A stretch of 64,000 nt of DNA from Phalacrocorax aristotelis (lineage: Eukaryota > Chordata > Aves > Suliformes > Phalacrocoracidae). The notes under the pieces were generated by a model that saw only the letters and a list, made by a program, of their open reading frames with translations, was not told the DNA's origin and made no database searches. This document shows positions 1 through 29,130 of this stretch, piece after piece. Position numbers and translations under genes: made by a program. The DNA is taken from assembly GCF_949628215.1 (NCBI RefSeq), contig NC_134282.1, positions 7,835,223-7,899,222 of the forward strand, in the 5' to 3' direction. How positions within the stretch are numbered: the stretch's first letter is position 1; each line of letters opens with the position of its first letter.

Positions 1-3000
1 TCTCACTTGTCTCTTCCCATCTCTGTCACACATGCATGCATATGCACTTGTCTTGAAGGTGTGTTACCACCTGAGTTGGAATATGTTTCCTTTTGGGATC
101 ACTAGTAATTGTAACTATTTTTAATACCCTTACAGCTTAATGTCCCTTTATAGTTGGTGTTCTAGCAATTTGTCTTCTACTCTGTGAAAATGTACCTTGA
201 GTCTTGCTCTTGGTTAGCAACAGCTTTTCTGTGACCAGTAATGTCACTGTTGAAGTCTTGCAAGAATCCTTCTTGCAGTACAGCTCTTCCACAGGTATGC
301 TTATTTGGTTAGGTTGCAGTAACAGTTGTGGATTGGGAAGGTGTTAATTAACTGTCTTGAGATCATCAGGGGCTTGCTACAATTCTGCAATCCTAACAGA
401 CCTTTTCCTTATTTTATTTTCTTCTTGATTACTCCAGGTTAGTAGAATTTAGAGAAGCTACATTGAATGCTACATTACTGGCTGAGAGCAAGAGCCTATA
501 GTAGACATCTCAGTTGTAAAGCTGCAGCGTCTTTCTGAAGCCCCTACATGATGAGTAGTATCCATTAGTGTATCGGCTTCTCTGGGAAGGCAACAGCACT
601 TGGAGCACAGTTAAATGACTATTGAGTGCTTCTTGCATTCAGCTCTGTTACTCAGAGTTACCATTCATCATTTGGGTAGGATGTGAGTCTTAGCTGGTGA
701 ATCCTAGGCTACACTCTTCTGGGCTCAGCTTACATACTGCTGGCCTGCAGTTGTTAGCATCCTGTGATGTGTGCAGCTGCAGGCAGGGGACTTGGCTCCC
801 CAGCGTTGAAGTGATATGCGCTTCAAAGAGCTAAAGCGTGAACTGCCATGTGATGATGACAGTAGTCTGTAATCAGGTGTTTAACAAATGCATGTGTAGG
901 AAGATAGCTGCTGGAGAAACTTTGCTCCTTTCAATTTTTCTCCAGTTTGTGTTGGTATAGACAATTGAGTTGGAGCTACTACAAAACATTAAAATTTCAT
1001 CTATGCATTTATAAGACAGGTATTAATTGAGAAAATACCTATTAGGCCAGAAGAGTGTTAATTAAGTTTATTGAAGTATATTTTTCCTCACTTTAGAGAT
1101 TACACCTTTGAGGTTCTCAGTATCACTTGAAGAATTCTAAGAAATATTTGAAAAGCATATCTAGCTATGGAGAGTAAGTCCTTAGCTCTGGAGTGAAGTT
1201 TATCTGCATACTAGTAGTGTGCAGTATTAACTGCTGACCTCATGTAGCAGACACTACTTTATGGGTTTAAAACTGAAAAAGCCATGAATCTAAGCTGCAT
1301 TAGACTCAGCTATTAATTCTAGTTTTGATTGACCTATTGAATTAACATTCTTTAAAGATGCACGCTTCCTGGAAACTTGCTTTGGTGCTTTTTAGTGTGG
1401 GACAGTTTGTACATACTTACTATGGTTCTTACCTAGTTGTTCCAGGTGCTGCAGCTGTATTAGGTATGCATGTATACTTTGCCTTTTATACAAATGGGAA
1501 GCTATCACTGTGTGGGTGTGTTGAATTTTTTCCCTTCTCTGCCTGTTTTTCTCATGAAGAACTGCATTTTTGTCCTCAAGAGATGAAAAGTTCTACCTCC
1601 AAAGCAGTGGGGAACCATCCCTTCTTTTTCACTGGCATCCTTTCCTGCCCTTTTCTCATTCTTGTAAATCCTTCGAAAAGGTAAACTGTCTTGATCAGAG
1701 TTGGAAGTTTGAAGTGTACATTCCTTTCAATAAAAATAATTCTGCTTCTGAAAGTCAAGCGTTTAATCCTTATCTTCGGAGCTGCTGCTTGTTGCTGTTC
1801 AGAAGCTCTCAGCCATCTTTTCCTTGTATTTTGTGTTAATGCAGTCCCTTACACTCTGGAATTTCAAGCTTTCTCTGGGCTTGTGAGTGGTTGTCACAAT
1901 AAAAATGCAATTGTTTTTAACTTTGCTATTCTTATTCATTGTGAAGTTCAAAGTATAGAACAAAATCACTATAAACCAGGGTTTTTTCTATTTTCACTTT
2001 GTAGAGTAGTAACACAAGCGGTAGTAAACCAATTTATGTATATTTGCAATTGCTTTTTCGTCCTGAATGCTCTCAATGGGAGCTGTAGAGAAAATGACCC
2101 AAAAAAAATTGCTCTTACAGGTCCAAGGGCTTTATGTGGCTTTCATTTATAAAATATTTCTGTAACTCAGGTTTGCTTACTAGCTCTCTTAATTTGAACT
2201 TGTTTATAAAGCTATTCCACAAGGCACAAGGCTAGTACTGTTTCATACAGTAATAGAAATGTGTGCATATCAGAAATGTGTGAGATCTGTGAATTTACTT
2301 AAGTATCTGGGAGAAACAAGTAGTGTTGTGGAGGTTTGGGTGAGCAAGAGCTCCTGTAGAACTTTTCCATGCTCTGTCTGGAAGGGTATGCTTGTGGTGC
2401 TACACTTGAATGATGCCTGCCAGGCTTCTCATACAAAAAAGGCCTTGGTGTTGTCTGGATCTATTTATTCTGAAGAATTAGATTATTGAAATTCTTTTTG
2501 CTTTAGCAGTCTTAATTTGTTTAGGTGAATGATCACCCGCACAGCCTGAACCTCAGCCTGTTTTTCAGGGTAGCTATATGGTGACAGTTACCTGTTAGTA
2601 GTGTGTTGTGCTCCTTACTGGTTTCTGGCTGATCAGCCAGTCTGGTAGTGTAGCCCAGGCAGCCAGGTGTCTCTGCCTGGGGAATCGCCTGATTCCCTCA
2701 CTGCTCTGAGGAAGTAAGAGGTGTCAGTTCTTCATTAGGTGTGTAGATAGATAGGCAGTTGTGCTTGACTTTGACTATACAGTTTAAGTATACCGATATG
2801 CCTCTTTATAAAAGTGGCAGTTTTGGCTCTGTCTGGGATTTTGGCTCATGTTTTGTTGGTTTTTTTTTTCTTTTAATTTGAAACAAGACAAGCTTAAAGG
2901 TTGGGCAAATGTAGTATGCTTTCTGTTAGCTTGTGTTGTGTTTATAATGCTTTTGGTGCTGCTGTGTTATGCATAGCTCTGTTCAATGTTGCCTTTTGTT

Positions 3001-3276
3001 AAAAGGTACCTGTTTATTCCCTGATTCCTTATACTGGTTGTTTTTTGGTCTTCAACATGAAGACCTAGGAGACTCTGTTTCTACTATTAAATAATACAGG
3101 CAGAAATAATACCATTCTCTCAATTTCCTGTTGCATTCTACTTTTATAGTGAAAGCTAAGTTCTCTGTGTAGAAGTATTGTTTAAAGTGCATGAACATAA
3201 AAATAGTTGTGCAAGAACTCGAAATGACTTGGTCTAGATTCAGAACATAATGCACTTTGATGTTGATTCTTTTCAG
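1..3276 (+). other. KPNA4: KPNA4 intron 1 (3' part)
   Basis: The first coding exon in the window begins at residue 24 of importin alpha-3, so exon 1 (residues 1-23) and the promoter lie upstream and this AT-rich stretch is intron 1. I see no exon, known repeat or RNA gene in it. The open frames here (for example 1358-1684) are short and show no recognisable domain. A 12-bp palindrome, GGCTGATCAGCC, lies near 2626-2637. Confidence 0.75.
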
Positions 3277-18861
<15,585 letters not shown>

Positions 18862-18897
18862 AGTGGTATTTTGGAAGTTAGGTACAATGCAGCACTG

Positions 18898-18903
18898 AAT
18901 AAA
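18898..18903 (+). terminator. KPNA4 proximal AATAAA
   Basis: AATAAA 37 bp after the stop codon with a weak downstream region. It could give a very short 3' UTR isoform, but nothing in the sequence proves use. Confidence 0.35.
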
Positions 18904-20639
18904 AAGGTTTGATCCATCAATCTTGGCTCATGGGATCCGCTGCTGCATTAAATCGGGAAAGAAAATGTGAAGATTTCATTTGGAATCACAGAAAAGCCCA
19001 AATGAAGTCAAGATGGCGAGTGGGTGCGAGTGAGAATGAGTGGCAAAATGTAATGAAAAACTTCACACTGAATGCTTATTTAGATTGTTCAAAGAAAAAG
19101 GGCTACAGGTCAAAGATCTTCAGTGCCTGAGAAGGAACAATGACTTACTAGAGCAATTGGGGGGAAATGCAGTACTATCATCATCAAGCCTTGTAAGCAT
19201 AAGAGAATAGGATGCCCATATAAGTCCAAGGAGAATGAGCCCAGGCCTTGCTATGAAGCACCGTGTGAATGGACAACATTGAGTGAATGTCTGGACTCGA
19301 TGCTGTGGAGCCAGGCTCGTTTCAAATACGGGGCTCTTCAGTCCTGAAGCAGGCTCCTAGTGCTGGAGTGGGGTGTGTACGAGAGTATGGTTGTGATGCT
19401 GTATGTGAACGCATGCAAGCTTGATTCGCCTTCAGGGGGCTGATAACAAACCTAGTAAATCATCAAAATGAGTTCATGAGTGTTAACTTACACTGGACGC
19501 AAAAACAAAGACCGGTTTAGCAGCAGACTCTGGTTTACTCCTGCAGCCTGTGTTTCTTTTTTGGTTTTTTCTTCTTATTTTTCTTTTAGTTATTTTTAAT
19601 TTCTTTCCTGTATGGCTTATTAGTTGTTTGTAAAGTCAGAATTTCAGGAAGGCTTCCCTGTGCATTTGCACCAGATGAATGTTTGATGTTATGAAAAGCT
19701 TTCCATATCATCAAAACTAATTTGTAGATTTTTGCATGAAAAAAATCATACATTTCTCTTCAAATAGACTGTGTTGCAGTACACAAGTTGCCATAATAGT
19801 AGAAAGCGGTAAAATGTGGTAATAAAATCTCATCCTTTTCATTTTCAAAGATAACATGAAGACCTTTGCATGTGGTAATCTACAACATAGTTCATTTTTA
19901 GATTTTGTTGAGTCCTGTAACCAAATGTTTCCGTTGTGGTAGGATACCGTGCTGTGTTTCAATGTTACTTGTTTTCAAACTTTGTTTTCTATGAAAATGA
20001 TATGGAAACTTCTAAAAATGAAATTTGGTGCATATGTACTGCCGAATAAAGACCGAAAAAGAGGTGTGAATAGATGTACAAATCAAGTCATGGTTCGAAC
20101 ACCTTTACTATGCCTAATCCAATTGTTTTAGACTCTTTTTATCTTAGATGTAGGCAGCCATGAACAATCTATTTTGAGCCACTTTAGAGAGAACTTTGTA
20201 TTTTAAACTTGCACAAAAAGAATGCAAGTGTTTTTATAATTGGAGTAATACCTCAGTTTTGAGGTTCTGCACACTAAATTAAAGGTGACGTTACAAATTT
20301 GTACAAAATGAACTCTTTATAAGGTGGCTCATTGTAGGAAATGCTGTGCCTTCCCCTTTGAGCACAAGTGTTGCATGAACAACAGTTTGCTATAAGAAAA
20401 CATACCAGATTAGCCACCATTAGCATCTATATCTACCTTGTGTTTTAAAATCAACTGGTAATTCTGAAACACTGTAGAATGGATAAAGATTATTTTGTGA
20501 TCATAACTCTTTGTTGGACTAGAGTATTTTTGCAGCATTCCTTGTCATCAGAAACATGGTTAAAGTTTAAAACTAGAAGCAGCGGAAACTAGCTTGTGAA
20601 ATTTATCCAAGTAGAGTGCAGGCTAGGCTGTCTTGGGGA

Positions 20640-20645
20640 AATAAA
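20640..20645 (+). terminator. KPNA4 polyadenylation signal (probable main site)
   Basis: AATAAA followed by a GT/T-rich downstream element at about 20660-20690, the layout expected of a strong vertebrate poly(A) site. Confidence 0.6.
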
Positions 20646-20660
20646 CATTAAAACTTGCAA

Positions 20661-23600
20661 CAGTGTTGTATTTGCTGTGTCTTTGTATATATGCTCCAGT
20701 TTACCTCAGAAGGTGAAGATGATCATTTGAAGAAAGTTACAGTGAGATTTCTGAATCTCTTGGTTTTTGACCTGCCAAACATCTGTGTGTTGTGTAGTGT
20801 GTTTTGTAGGCTTGAGGCAAATAACTATTTTGGTATAAATATTAGGAAAGGACTAATTTACCTAATTACATAGTGTGTATTCACTAAGTAGATTAGGGCT
20901 GGTTTAATGTAGGGAACCCTTAGAGGAGGTAAAATGCTTAAACTGGTCTCTGAGTTGCAATGCTGTAAGTAAAATTACTCCTAACTTCACACTCAAGTAT
21001 CTTTGTGAAGGATGCACTGTAGAAAATGGCTGTACTGCTAGGATCTGTTCTTGTTAGGGGTAAGAGGATAACAGACGTTTGTAGCAACTTTTACGTTTCC
21101 AAAGGTCTGCAGTTGCTGCCAGCAAATCTCTTTGGCACTTCCCCTGATGCAATACACTTGCAGAGAATGACCTTAAGCTGGTGCTGTTCTAGCTGCAGCC
21201 TGACTTCCTTACGCTCTCAGTGGTGGTGTGTTGGTTTTGGTTTTTGGTGGGTTTTTTTTAAAGTGGAAAACTCTCACCTGCTTTGCAGCAGATCCTGTCA
21301 CTACCAAAATACGGAAAGCTTAAACCTTTCAGCATCCACAGGGTGGCAGTATTTGGAGCTCTTGAGGAGCGAAACTGAAGCCAGTTTGTCCTATGCCTTT
21401 TTTGTCCCCAAAAGTTGCAGTTCGAGGTCATGTAATTTATCATGTTGTTGGGGAAAGGGGCATTGTTTGGGAGGCTTGGGGTACAAACAGACAGACTTAC
21501 CTTAGGAGTACTAAAGAGGTTATTAAGTCATCAGAAAGCAAAAAGAGTTACTTAGAGGTGCAACTGTGCATTGCAATGGAATCACAGAGCAATTTTCTGC
21601 CTATATGTGAAGATGAATAAATTTTAGCCTGTGACTTTACTGAGCAGTGGAATTTGGTCATGAACAGAAGCAACTCAGATGCTTCCCTTCTAACATGAAA
21701 GCTGTGACATCAAGTGTCCTTCTCAATCTGTTTGGTAGGAGAACATTGCTCCGTGACATTTAGATTGTCTGTAACCATGCAGATGGTAACTCTTTGGTCA
21801 CTGATTAATTCTAATAAAAAGAAGCAAAGATGTGGAGGCGAGGTTCTATATTCATCTACTCTTTCAGGATTTTGAAGTAGCTGAAAAGCTAATTTTCTGA
21901 ACTTAGGGTAGCAGATATCTAGAAAAATACCTTTAACTTTTGCCTTCTTAATATTTTAATCTGTTGTATAAGCGATTCCAGGTGGGAATTTTATTCCAAG
22001 GAGCAGCACTGTTGGGACCAAACTGGCACTTCAGGATCCTTGGGGTTGGACTACCTGATTTAGCTAGGAGGAGTAGTTATGTGGAGGGAAGAATAGTATG
22101 TTGAATCAAAAGGGAGAGCTTGAGAGAAGTTGACCGTGCTTCTTTCTCTCCCGCTACTGGAAGTAGAACAGTCCCTGACTGCGAGAGGCCTTTCAGCATA
22201 AGAGAGCCGTTTGCTGGATGTGTGGAGCCTTGGGCAGAGACATACCTTTCATCTTTCTTCACAGAATGGCATCTTCTGGCCGATCACAAGCATTCCCACT
22301 AAGTTGTCTACTTCTGCTGTTCCAGTACTGGAACAGGCTAGTCTGACTGTTCACACACTATCCAGAAGTTATTTTTTAGGATACCAAGCAACTTAAAAGG
22401 GTTTAAAGAAAGTGAAATGCTGGCTAAGGCAACTTAGCCAGCTCTGAGCAAGAGACCTGACAACTTCGGTGTAAGCAGGGCTCTGCTCTTACACAATTTC
22501 AAAAGTTTAAGGAAAACAGTGCACATATCAGGAAGAAAGGGGGGTGACTTTCTGCTTGAAAGTCAAGAAATCTGTATTTGTTAACAACTCCTATTGCATG
22601 GTACGATGCATAAATTACCAAATTACTTCTGCTGCTTTATAATTAAGAATGTCATCTTATTAATACTTGTAGACTCTGCCACTTCTAACTATGTTTCCTC
22701 AACTCTGCATGTCACCAAATTACTGGCAGGAATGTTGGTCACAAGGCTGGAAACAATTACCAAAGTCCTGCATCTGGATCAAATAGACTTTATGAAAGGA
22801 AACTTAGTAGCAGAAAATGTGTAAAGTTTACAAACTCTTCCTAATAGCAAATTTTAGCTACTGCCAGATTAAAACTCAGAAGGCAAACAAAATTGAAAGA
22901 GTTAATATTGCTTTGATACCTACAGAAAAGTGACTGGAAACTTAATTTCCATAAAGAAAATCCCCTTTTTCCCTTGTAAATCCCTTCAAGTGGGGGTCCT
23001 GGGTGTATTCTGGTGGTTTGGTGTGCTCCAGAGCTGAGGCAAATAGTTTTCTGCAAGCTGTCATTAAAACTCATAAATATATTTGATATACTTTTAAATG
23101 CCTATAAAAAAACACTATTACTGGAAAACAACAAATGTGGGAAACTTTAAATCCCAGCTATTGGTAAACACGTTACAGAAGTTTTGTAATTTGATGGAAA
23201 GGCAGATGGTCAGTAGACAGACTTATATCAGCAACACCAGATGATGGCATGAAGCAAGTACATGATTCCTAGAATGGCCGCTTTTCAGATTAAATGTTGC
23301 TTCATCTTGAATTCTTAGTTTGTTTTTATGTACTTAAAAGAATTGAGTGTAAACCAGCACACATTCTTATTCTGAACATCAGTTATTTATATTGCAAATT
23401 ATTGTCAAAAGCTCCCTTGTTTGGTCTTCTGCTTCTGTAGCTTTTTTTCTTAAGACTTTCCTGGTGTGTTGAGGGGAGGTAGTAGAGGGGAAAGGATTAT
23501 AACAAATCTTTATGTACCCTCGAAACAAAACTACTCCCAGATTGAGCGCCTGTGCCATTTGGACTCGTTCAGGCACTGTGGTTTGCTAGGAGGCTTTCTC

Positions 23601-26600
23601 TGTTGTGACAGTATACTTAGTATAGGTCGTGCAGTAAAGTAACAGTATGTTGCCCTCCACCACCACAAAAATTGGAATGTTGAGCTGGAGGAACATCTTT
23701 CAAGAAACATACACTGATTTAGACCTTTATGAGCTTGGGGTAGGGGAGGGAGGGGAGTAGTCTGATACCATGGACAGCTACAGACCCTTAGTCTGAAATA
23801 CAGTTATCTTTAATATATTAAAATGAGAAGGGAAACTGATAACTATAGTAACGGATTCAGCACTGAAATGAAGGCAAAAATCTGAGTGCTTCGTCAGCTT
23901 CGGTGTTTTCTTAAGTGGCTGTTGGTGTAACCAGTGAAGTTCTGTGCATGGCTGTCATGGGTAAACCCTTGCCCGAGCAATATTGCAACAGTTTAGTTGA
24001 CTGTGTTACTTCCCGTCTTACAAGCTTGCTTTTTCTTTTTTTCCTTAACTATATGCCAAATTTACTTCCTTCTTATTTAAGCTGTGTGGAATCTGTCACA
24101 GATTTGGGCTGCTTCACTTATACTACACAGTTCATACTTAGATTTCAACTTCCTTCAGCAAGGTATTCATAATGAACAAGAAGTGTGCAGCCACCAGTTA
24201 GGCTTTAGCGGTGGAACCAAGGCTTAATTTGCAGGTTGGTCGTATTGTGGACCTGAAAGAAGGCTTTCCTCACCTAAAATGTTGTGTTTCTCTAATTGTA
24301 TGACTTGTTCTAATAATACACTCAGTTACAAACATTTATCGTGGCTATATGGTATTTTTATTTTTTAGCTGCTGTGAGTTTGTGTGTTTTGCCATGTAAT
24401 AGCTTTCTAGAATTCTACAAACATAGAAATGCAGGTATTTTTTTTAATGGGGTGAACCTCTGAAGTGTGTTCTAGATTACTTGATTTGTACTGAGACACA
24501 AATGATATCTGTGTTTCTCTGTTTTATGTTAGTAGACTTGTGGGATACCTATTTTGCACTAGCTAAGCATCTTCAGCAGGTTATTACTGCAGCAGACCCT
24601 ACGAATGCAGTCAGAAGGGGGCTGTCTGTTAAGCTAATGTATTCAGAATGGCTCTGGCATTGGTACATTGCAGACTGTCAGCTGTCTGTCAGACGCAGAC
24701 TGTTCTTTGACCACTGGCCCATTGTCTTGTCCATTGCACTGTCTGCCAGATGCAGAATTCTGCTGGAAGATACCTATCTCCAAAATTTCATTTGCAAAGA
24801 TTTGCCGCTGTGATGCAGTTAACGTAATGCTAACAATGGAACATCTGCGTGGCTGCAACCTCTTTCACAAACTGGGCACAAGGGCAGAATAAACCAGATG
24901 TGAAGATTTATGTATCTGGCTTAATATTACTTTTCCTTGTTCAAATAAAAGTTTGAGATGACATATCTGTAATAGAACGTGGATTACTGATCTGTCAGTG
25001 AATGCACACATTCTAACTCTTACGAAATGTGCTCTCATCTTGACGTACCCAGACTCAGCAGGTGGTTTAGTAATGACCCATCTCTGGTATAATGGCCCAT
25101 TATGTGACATAATCCTCCAGCCAATAGATCTGTTCTCTGAAAAACAAGTTATTTTCTGGGTTAGTTTTCAGCTGCTTCTCTGAGCACAGGGAGATGGATG
25201 AGGCCACCTTTGCGACAGAGGCAGACTGGCCCAAGTTGTGAAGCTGGTAGCTGGGTTAGAAGTTGGGGCAGGGGAGCAGGAAGGTACTTCACAAATGAAA
25301 CAATCGGCAGAAACAAGGGTACGCAGGACTTGTCTCTGGTACCATCAGCAGGCAGATTAATACAGTTGGCAGGGATCTGCCGACCTGTAATTAAGGGCAA
25401 GGTCATGACTTAAAGAATGGTTCTGACAGAGCAAGCAACTTGTAAAACCTGGTGACTTCAACTATGCCAGTCTTCTGGCTTGAAAGGATTAAACTGTAAG
25501 GTAGCAGAGAGTAAAGGGGGGAATTTTCCCAAGTTTACCCCAAACTCCTATAAAACTAACATAAGATGTGCTGATTATTTACATAAGAAAATAACTAGCA
25601 CTAGCTCTAGATCGCTCATATTTTTTCTCATTCTAAGCATAAAAAAAAACAAAACCAAAACCTTGTACCTGCAGTTTTGTCCTATTCTCTTTGATCTATT
25701 CCTGGCAATAGCTCGGGCTTATGAATAAACCAAATGAATGCTGTTAGCAAAACTTCTACTATGGGACAGATGGAATTATATAATGAAGGACCCAGCTTGA
25801 GAAAGAAATACACTCTTTGGACTAAGGATTTGCAAACAAATACGTGAAACACTCTTGCAATCCTACTGTAACATTACCAATATGCAGAATTGCCCCAGCA
25901 TGGAAGTAAAGCTGTTTTAATATTTATTAACTGTTTTAGGTTCCACAAATCTAAGACAAACCTAAACTGAAATTCTTTACTTAAATAACCATATCTATTG
26001 TTTTGGTATTAATTTTAGAATTCTTTCTAATTTTAGAGTTAAGCAAATATTTGGACTATACTTTTTTCCTCGCTTTGCTACTGCATCTCTTCTGGAAAGG
26101 ACATTAACTAGTTTTAGAAGAACACCTTTAAGACATCTAAGTCCTGTTCTGAAGTCAAGAAGGGCCTAATGTTTCTCCAAACCATGTTTTTTTTAAGGAA
26201 GGATTGGTTTTTCAATATCTTACGTCCCTTTTATGGGAAAATAAGAATTTTACTGAAACTTTCTAATTCATAAGGTTTTCTGGATACATTCTCTTACTGT
26301 GGGGTTTCTGGAGAGCTGCCTGAGCAGGCCTCATGAGGTAATGCTTGTAGTCAGTACCTCTGGGAAGAGCTCTTCCCTCTGTCAGCCTTTTCCTTTATTT
26401 GTGGGGAAAACCTTTTCACATTGTCTTTCCTGTTTTGAAGGAAAATGCCTCTTCCATTTTGGAGTCAGCTGTCTTCTGTATGATAAGGAGACTCTGTGAC
26501 ATTTGAGCTTGTATCTGCTTGCTTGGGAGAAAGACCTTCCTCTCTTTGGAGGTCAGTTTCCTTGCAGATGAAGTTGACACCTCTCTCTGCTTGGGGTTCA

Positions 26601-29130
26601 GCTGCTTCTTGCTTGAAGGGTAGGTGATCCCCTATCCAGGGCTTAGTTCCCCCCTGAAGGAAGGCGGTATGTAGTACCTTAGGTAGTCCAGTCTCTTCTT
26701 GCAGCGAGGAAAGGAAAGCCACGCATGATGCTAGTGCCATCTTGTTCATCTGTGGGGCAGGCGTTTGCCTCTTGCTGCTGGATCCTGGCAAGGCAAAGGT
26801 GCCACAGCAGGTTCGAGCTGTGCCAAGGCAGTGCAGCTTGAGCTGGTTGCAATGGCTGCGAGGGCACAAGCAAGGATACAGAAACAGGAGCTTGAGCCAA
26901 AGGTCGAGGAGAGGCCCAAGGGCCAAAGCGGCTGCGCAGTGCAGAGGTTGTGCCTTGTCAGTGCCCAGAGACTGGAGCTCGTGGCCGCTGCACTGGCAGC
27001 GAACAGGGCAGCTGAGCCCTGCAGGGGGAGGGTGGCCATTCTGCCCTGCTTCAGCCCCAGAAGTCAAGCAGTGGGCTTGCAGCTGCTGAGGATGGCTAGC
27101 ACGCAGCAGAGCACTGTCAGGTTCAGGAGGGTCAGTCAGTCCTGCATGGCCCAGTAGTGGCCAGTGAGGAGGGGTGTCTCCGTGACTGGACCTCAGACCA
27201 CAACCCTGTGAGGCCAGGCTGCAGCCATGCATATCATCCTGAGGGATAAGCACTGGGCTACAGTTGCTTCTGGGCTGCCCCTTCTCTGCCTTTTGCCTTT
27301 CATCACTATAAGGCAGTGCAGGTGCTCGGGGCCTGTCGTGGCGCTCATCGCTGCTTCTGTGGAGCTGTGCTGGGGTAGGGTGGGGAGAGGAGCAGCTCCT
27401 GGCCCCCAACACAGGCTCCTTCCTCCTGAGCCAGTGGGCAGCCTTGCCTTAGCCAGGCAGGGTGGGGGACCAGCCAGGCCTTGCTAGGTTAATGCAACCA
27501 GAAATGCTGTGTTCAAAAAGGGAGAGAAGCAGTTAGCCCTGCTGAGGGCACCTGCTCTGCCTGGGGGCAAAAACATAACTCTATGTCCAGGAATCCTGTA
27601 ATCCCAGGCCCTGCAATCAGCCCCATTCAGAACCAAACACACTCTCAAGTACTAGAGCTACTGGTTAATAGGTCAAATCCTACCTGACATTCCTGTTAAA
27701 AATCATGCAGGTTGGTGAGTGTCACTAAAATATCTATGTCCTCCCCTTCCCCCTGTCATTGAGAGGGAAAAAGGGTACATTTTTAATCCCTCTTCTTCCC
27801 CTGCCCATTTTGGTAGCAAAAATAAGAACAATTTTATCAACCTACCCTCCATGGGGACTATATTGAAAGCCGGTGTATGCAGAGGCATGATCAAAGGAAA
27901 AAGTATTACAAACTAATTCAGGCAGCAAATGTAATCAACAGCCAACAGAGGTAGCTTTTTTGTAACAAAAATGGGAAACCATGGGAGTTGAAAAATGTAT
28001 GGGTTTGGCTTTTTGTGGGTTGGTTGTTTTTTTTTTTAGAAAACTTGTTTATTTTGAGCAAGTTGCACTTAGATGGCAGTGTCTGTACTGCCACAAGTGG
28101 AAATCCGGTGATAGAAAGCACTATTTTTCAACTTGTTAAGGTTGAAAAGTTGAAGAACTTCAACTTGATTGCATACAACACATTTCAATTAAAATTGTTA
28201 AACATTGAAAACTAAAGTGGTGTAACTGACATGAAAATGTATGAATTTAAGGCTAGTATTACATCTTCACACAAAAAAGACCAATTACAGCTTGATGTAG
28301 TATTGTAAACTCTGTGCCTGTCAGCTAAACTGATAATTTGTTGGAGCATGAGGTTTTTTATTATTCCAGATATAATTCCAGATGTTTCCCAGATTTGTAT
28401 AAGGTCTTCTAAATAGCAGTTTTAAGACAGTTGTTTAGGTAACTTTTGAATGATGTATTATGATTTACGTTACAACATTAAATGAATTTCATTTTTAAAT
28501 TCACTGTAAAGTAACATCTGAATAACTTTACAGTTTCAGTTTAGTGTAGTTCTATCTGTAAATGTAGAATAATGTGGAGCACGAGAAAAGTCTGCACAAC
28601 ACTGGGTGGCTTGACTGATAAAACCTTAAGATTGAGCAGTGTCACAGATGGCAGTAAAACACTGTCAGTAACCTTAGTCCTTATCTGTTTACTTTCTACT
28701 GCAATCTGTGTTTGCTCAGCAAGATGATGAGCTCTCTATTTTTTATTATAGCACCCCAGTTTTAATTTACGGCAGTAGCAGTTTGCTTCACTTAAAATAC
28801 TTTAACCGTCTTCAGTAGCCGAAGTAGGTAAGACAGCTTAAATTGAATCAGACCATTACCACTTACATTTTACCTTTGTGTCTGTGATTAGCAGCAGGCA
28901 GAGGTCTGTTCCTGCACCCCCTGAAGCAGATGTTGGAAGTTTTTATGGCTCTTGGTTTCCAGATTCTGGCTGAATTCCTCCCAAACTGTGAAGAAGAATC
29001 AGTTTGGCGAGACGTTGATTACAGCGAGTGCAAAAAAGAGCACCGAGGCGTTTCCACTTTAATTGCCTTAAAACCTCGCGTTTCATTACTGATGGCGGTG
29101 GCGTCAAGGGTTATCTTTCCTGACCAGCGA
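20661..29130. other. KPNA4-TRIM59 intergenic interval
   Basis: About 8.5 kb without a recognisable gene. It contains several AATAAA motifs (for example 21813-21818 and one near 24943), a short imperfect direct repeat (24682-24699 and 24739-24756, 16 of 18 bases equal), and a GC-rich stop-poor patch at 26465-27487 described separately. I recognise no CR1 or LTR in it. The scattered open frames of 60-160 codons (such as 21026-21505) lack domains or gene structure. Confidence 0.65.
26465..27412 (-). CDS. Long open frame of unknown nature (315 codons), doubtful gene
   Basis: The longest open frame in the KPNA4-TRIM59 gap. It starts at an ATG at 27412 and ends near 26465. The predicted product is rich in Ser, Leu, Pro, Cys and Gln and shows no domain, signal peptide or membrane segment I recognise. 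The underlying DNA is much richer in G and C than its surroundings, and other frames on both strands are also open over 26742-27157. That suggests absence of stops through composition rather than coding selection. It could be a lncRNA exon, a decayed retroelement or a real lineage-specific gene; the sequence alone does not decide. Confidence 0.15.
   Translation of the reverse strand: MLGARSCSSPHPTPAQLHRSSDERHDRPRAPALPYSDERQKAEKGQPRSNCSPVLIPQDDMHGCSLASQGCGLRSSHGDTPPHWPLLGHAGLTDPPEPDSALLRASHPQQLQAHCLTSGAEAGQNGHPPPAGLSCPVRCQCSGHELQSLGTDKAQPLHCAAALALGPLLDLWLKLLFLYPCLCPRSHCNQLKLHCLGTARTCCGTFALPGSSSKRQTPAPQMNKMALASCVAFLSSLQEETGLPKVLHTAFLQGGTKPWIGDHLPFKQEAAEPQAERGVNFICKETDLQREEGLSPKQADTSSNVTESPYHTEDS

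Larger units (their letters stand above)
18862..20660 (+). other. KPNA4: KPNA4 3' UTR (inferred end)
   Basis: AT-rich sequence after the stop with AATAAA at 18898-18903, 20045-20050 and 20640-20645. The last is the best candidate for the main polyadenylation site because a GT-rich element (GTGTTGTATTTGCTGTGTC) follows within 30 bp. The UTR end is inferred from sequence only; longer isoforms using signals such as 21813-21818 are possible. Confidence 0.6.

Noticed and set aside
1358-2152. Overlapping frames of 89-153 codons in KPNA4 intron 1
   Set aside because: Cys/Phe/Leu-rich translations of T-rich DNA with no family match or supporting signals.
21026-21505. 159-codon frame on + downstream of KPNA4
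   Set aside because: No recognisable domain, atypical composition, no splice or promoter context; best taken as a chance frame in non-coding DNA.
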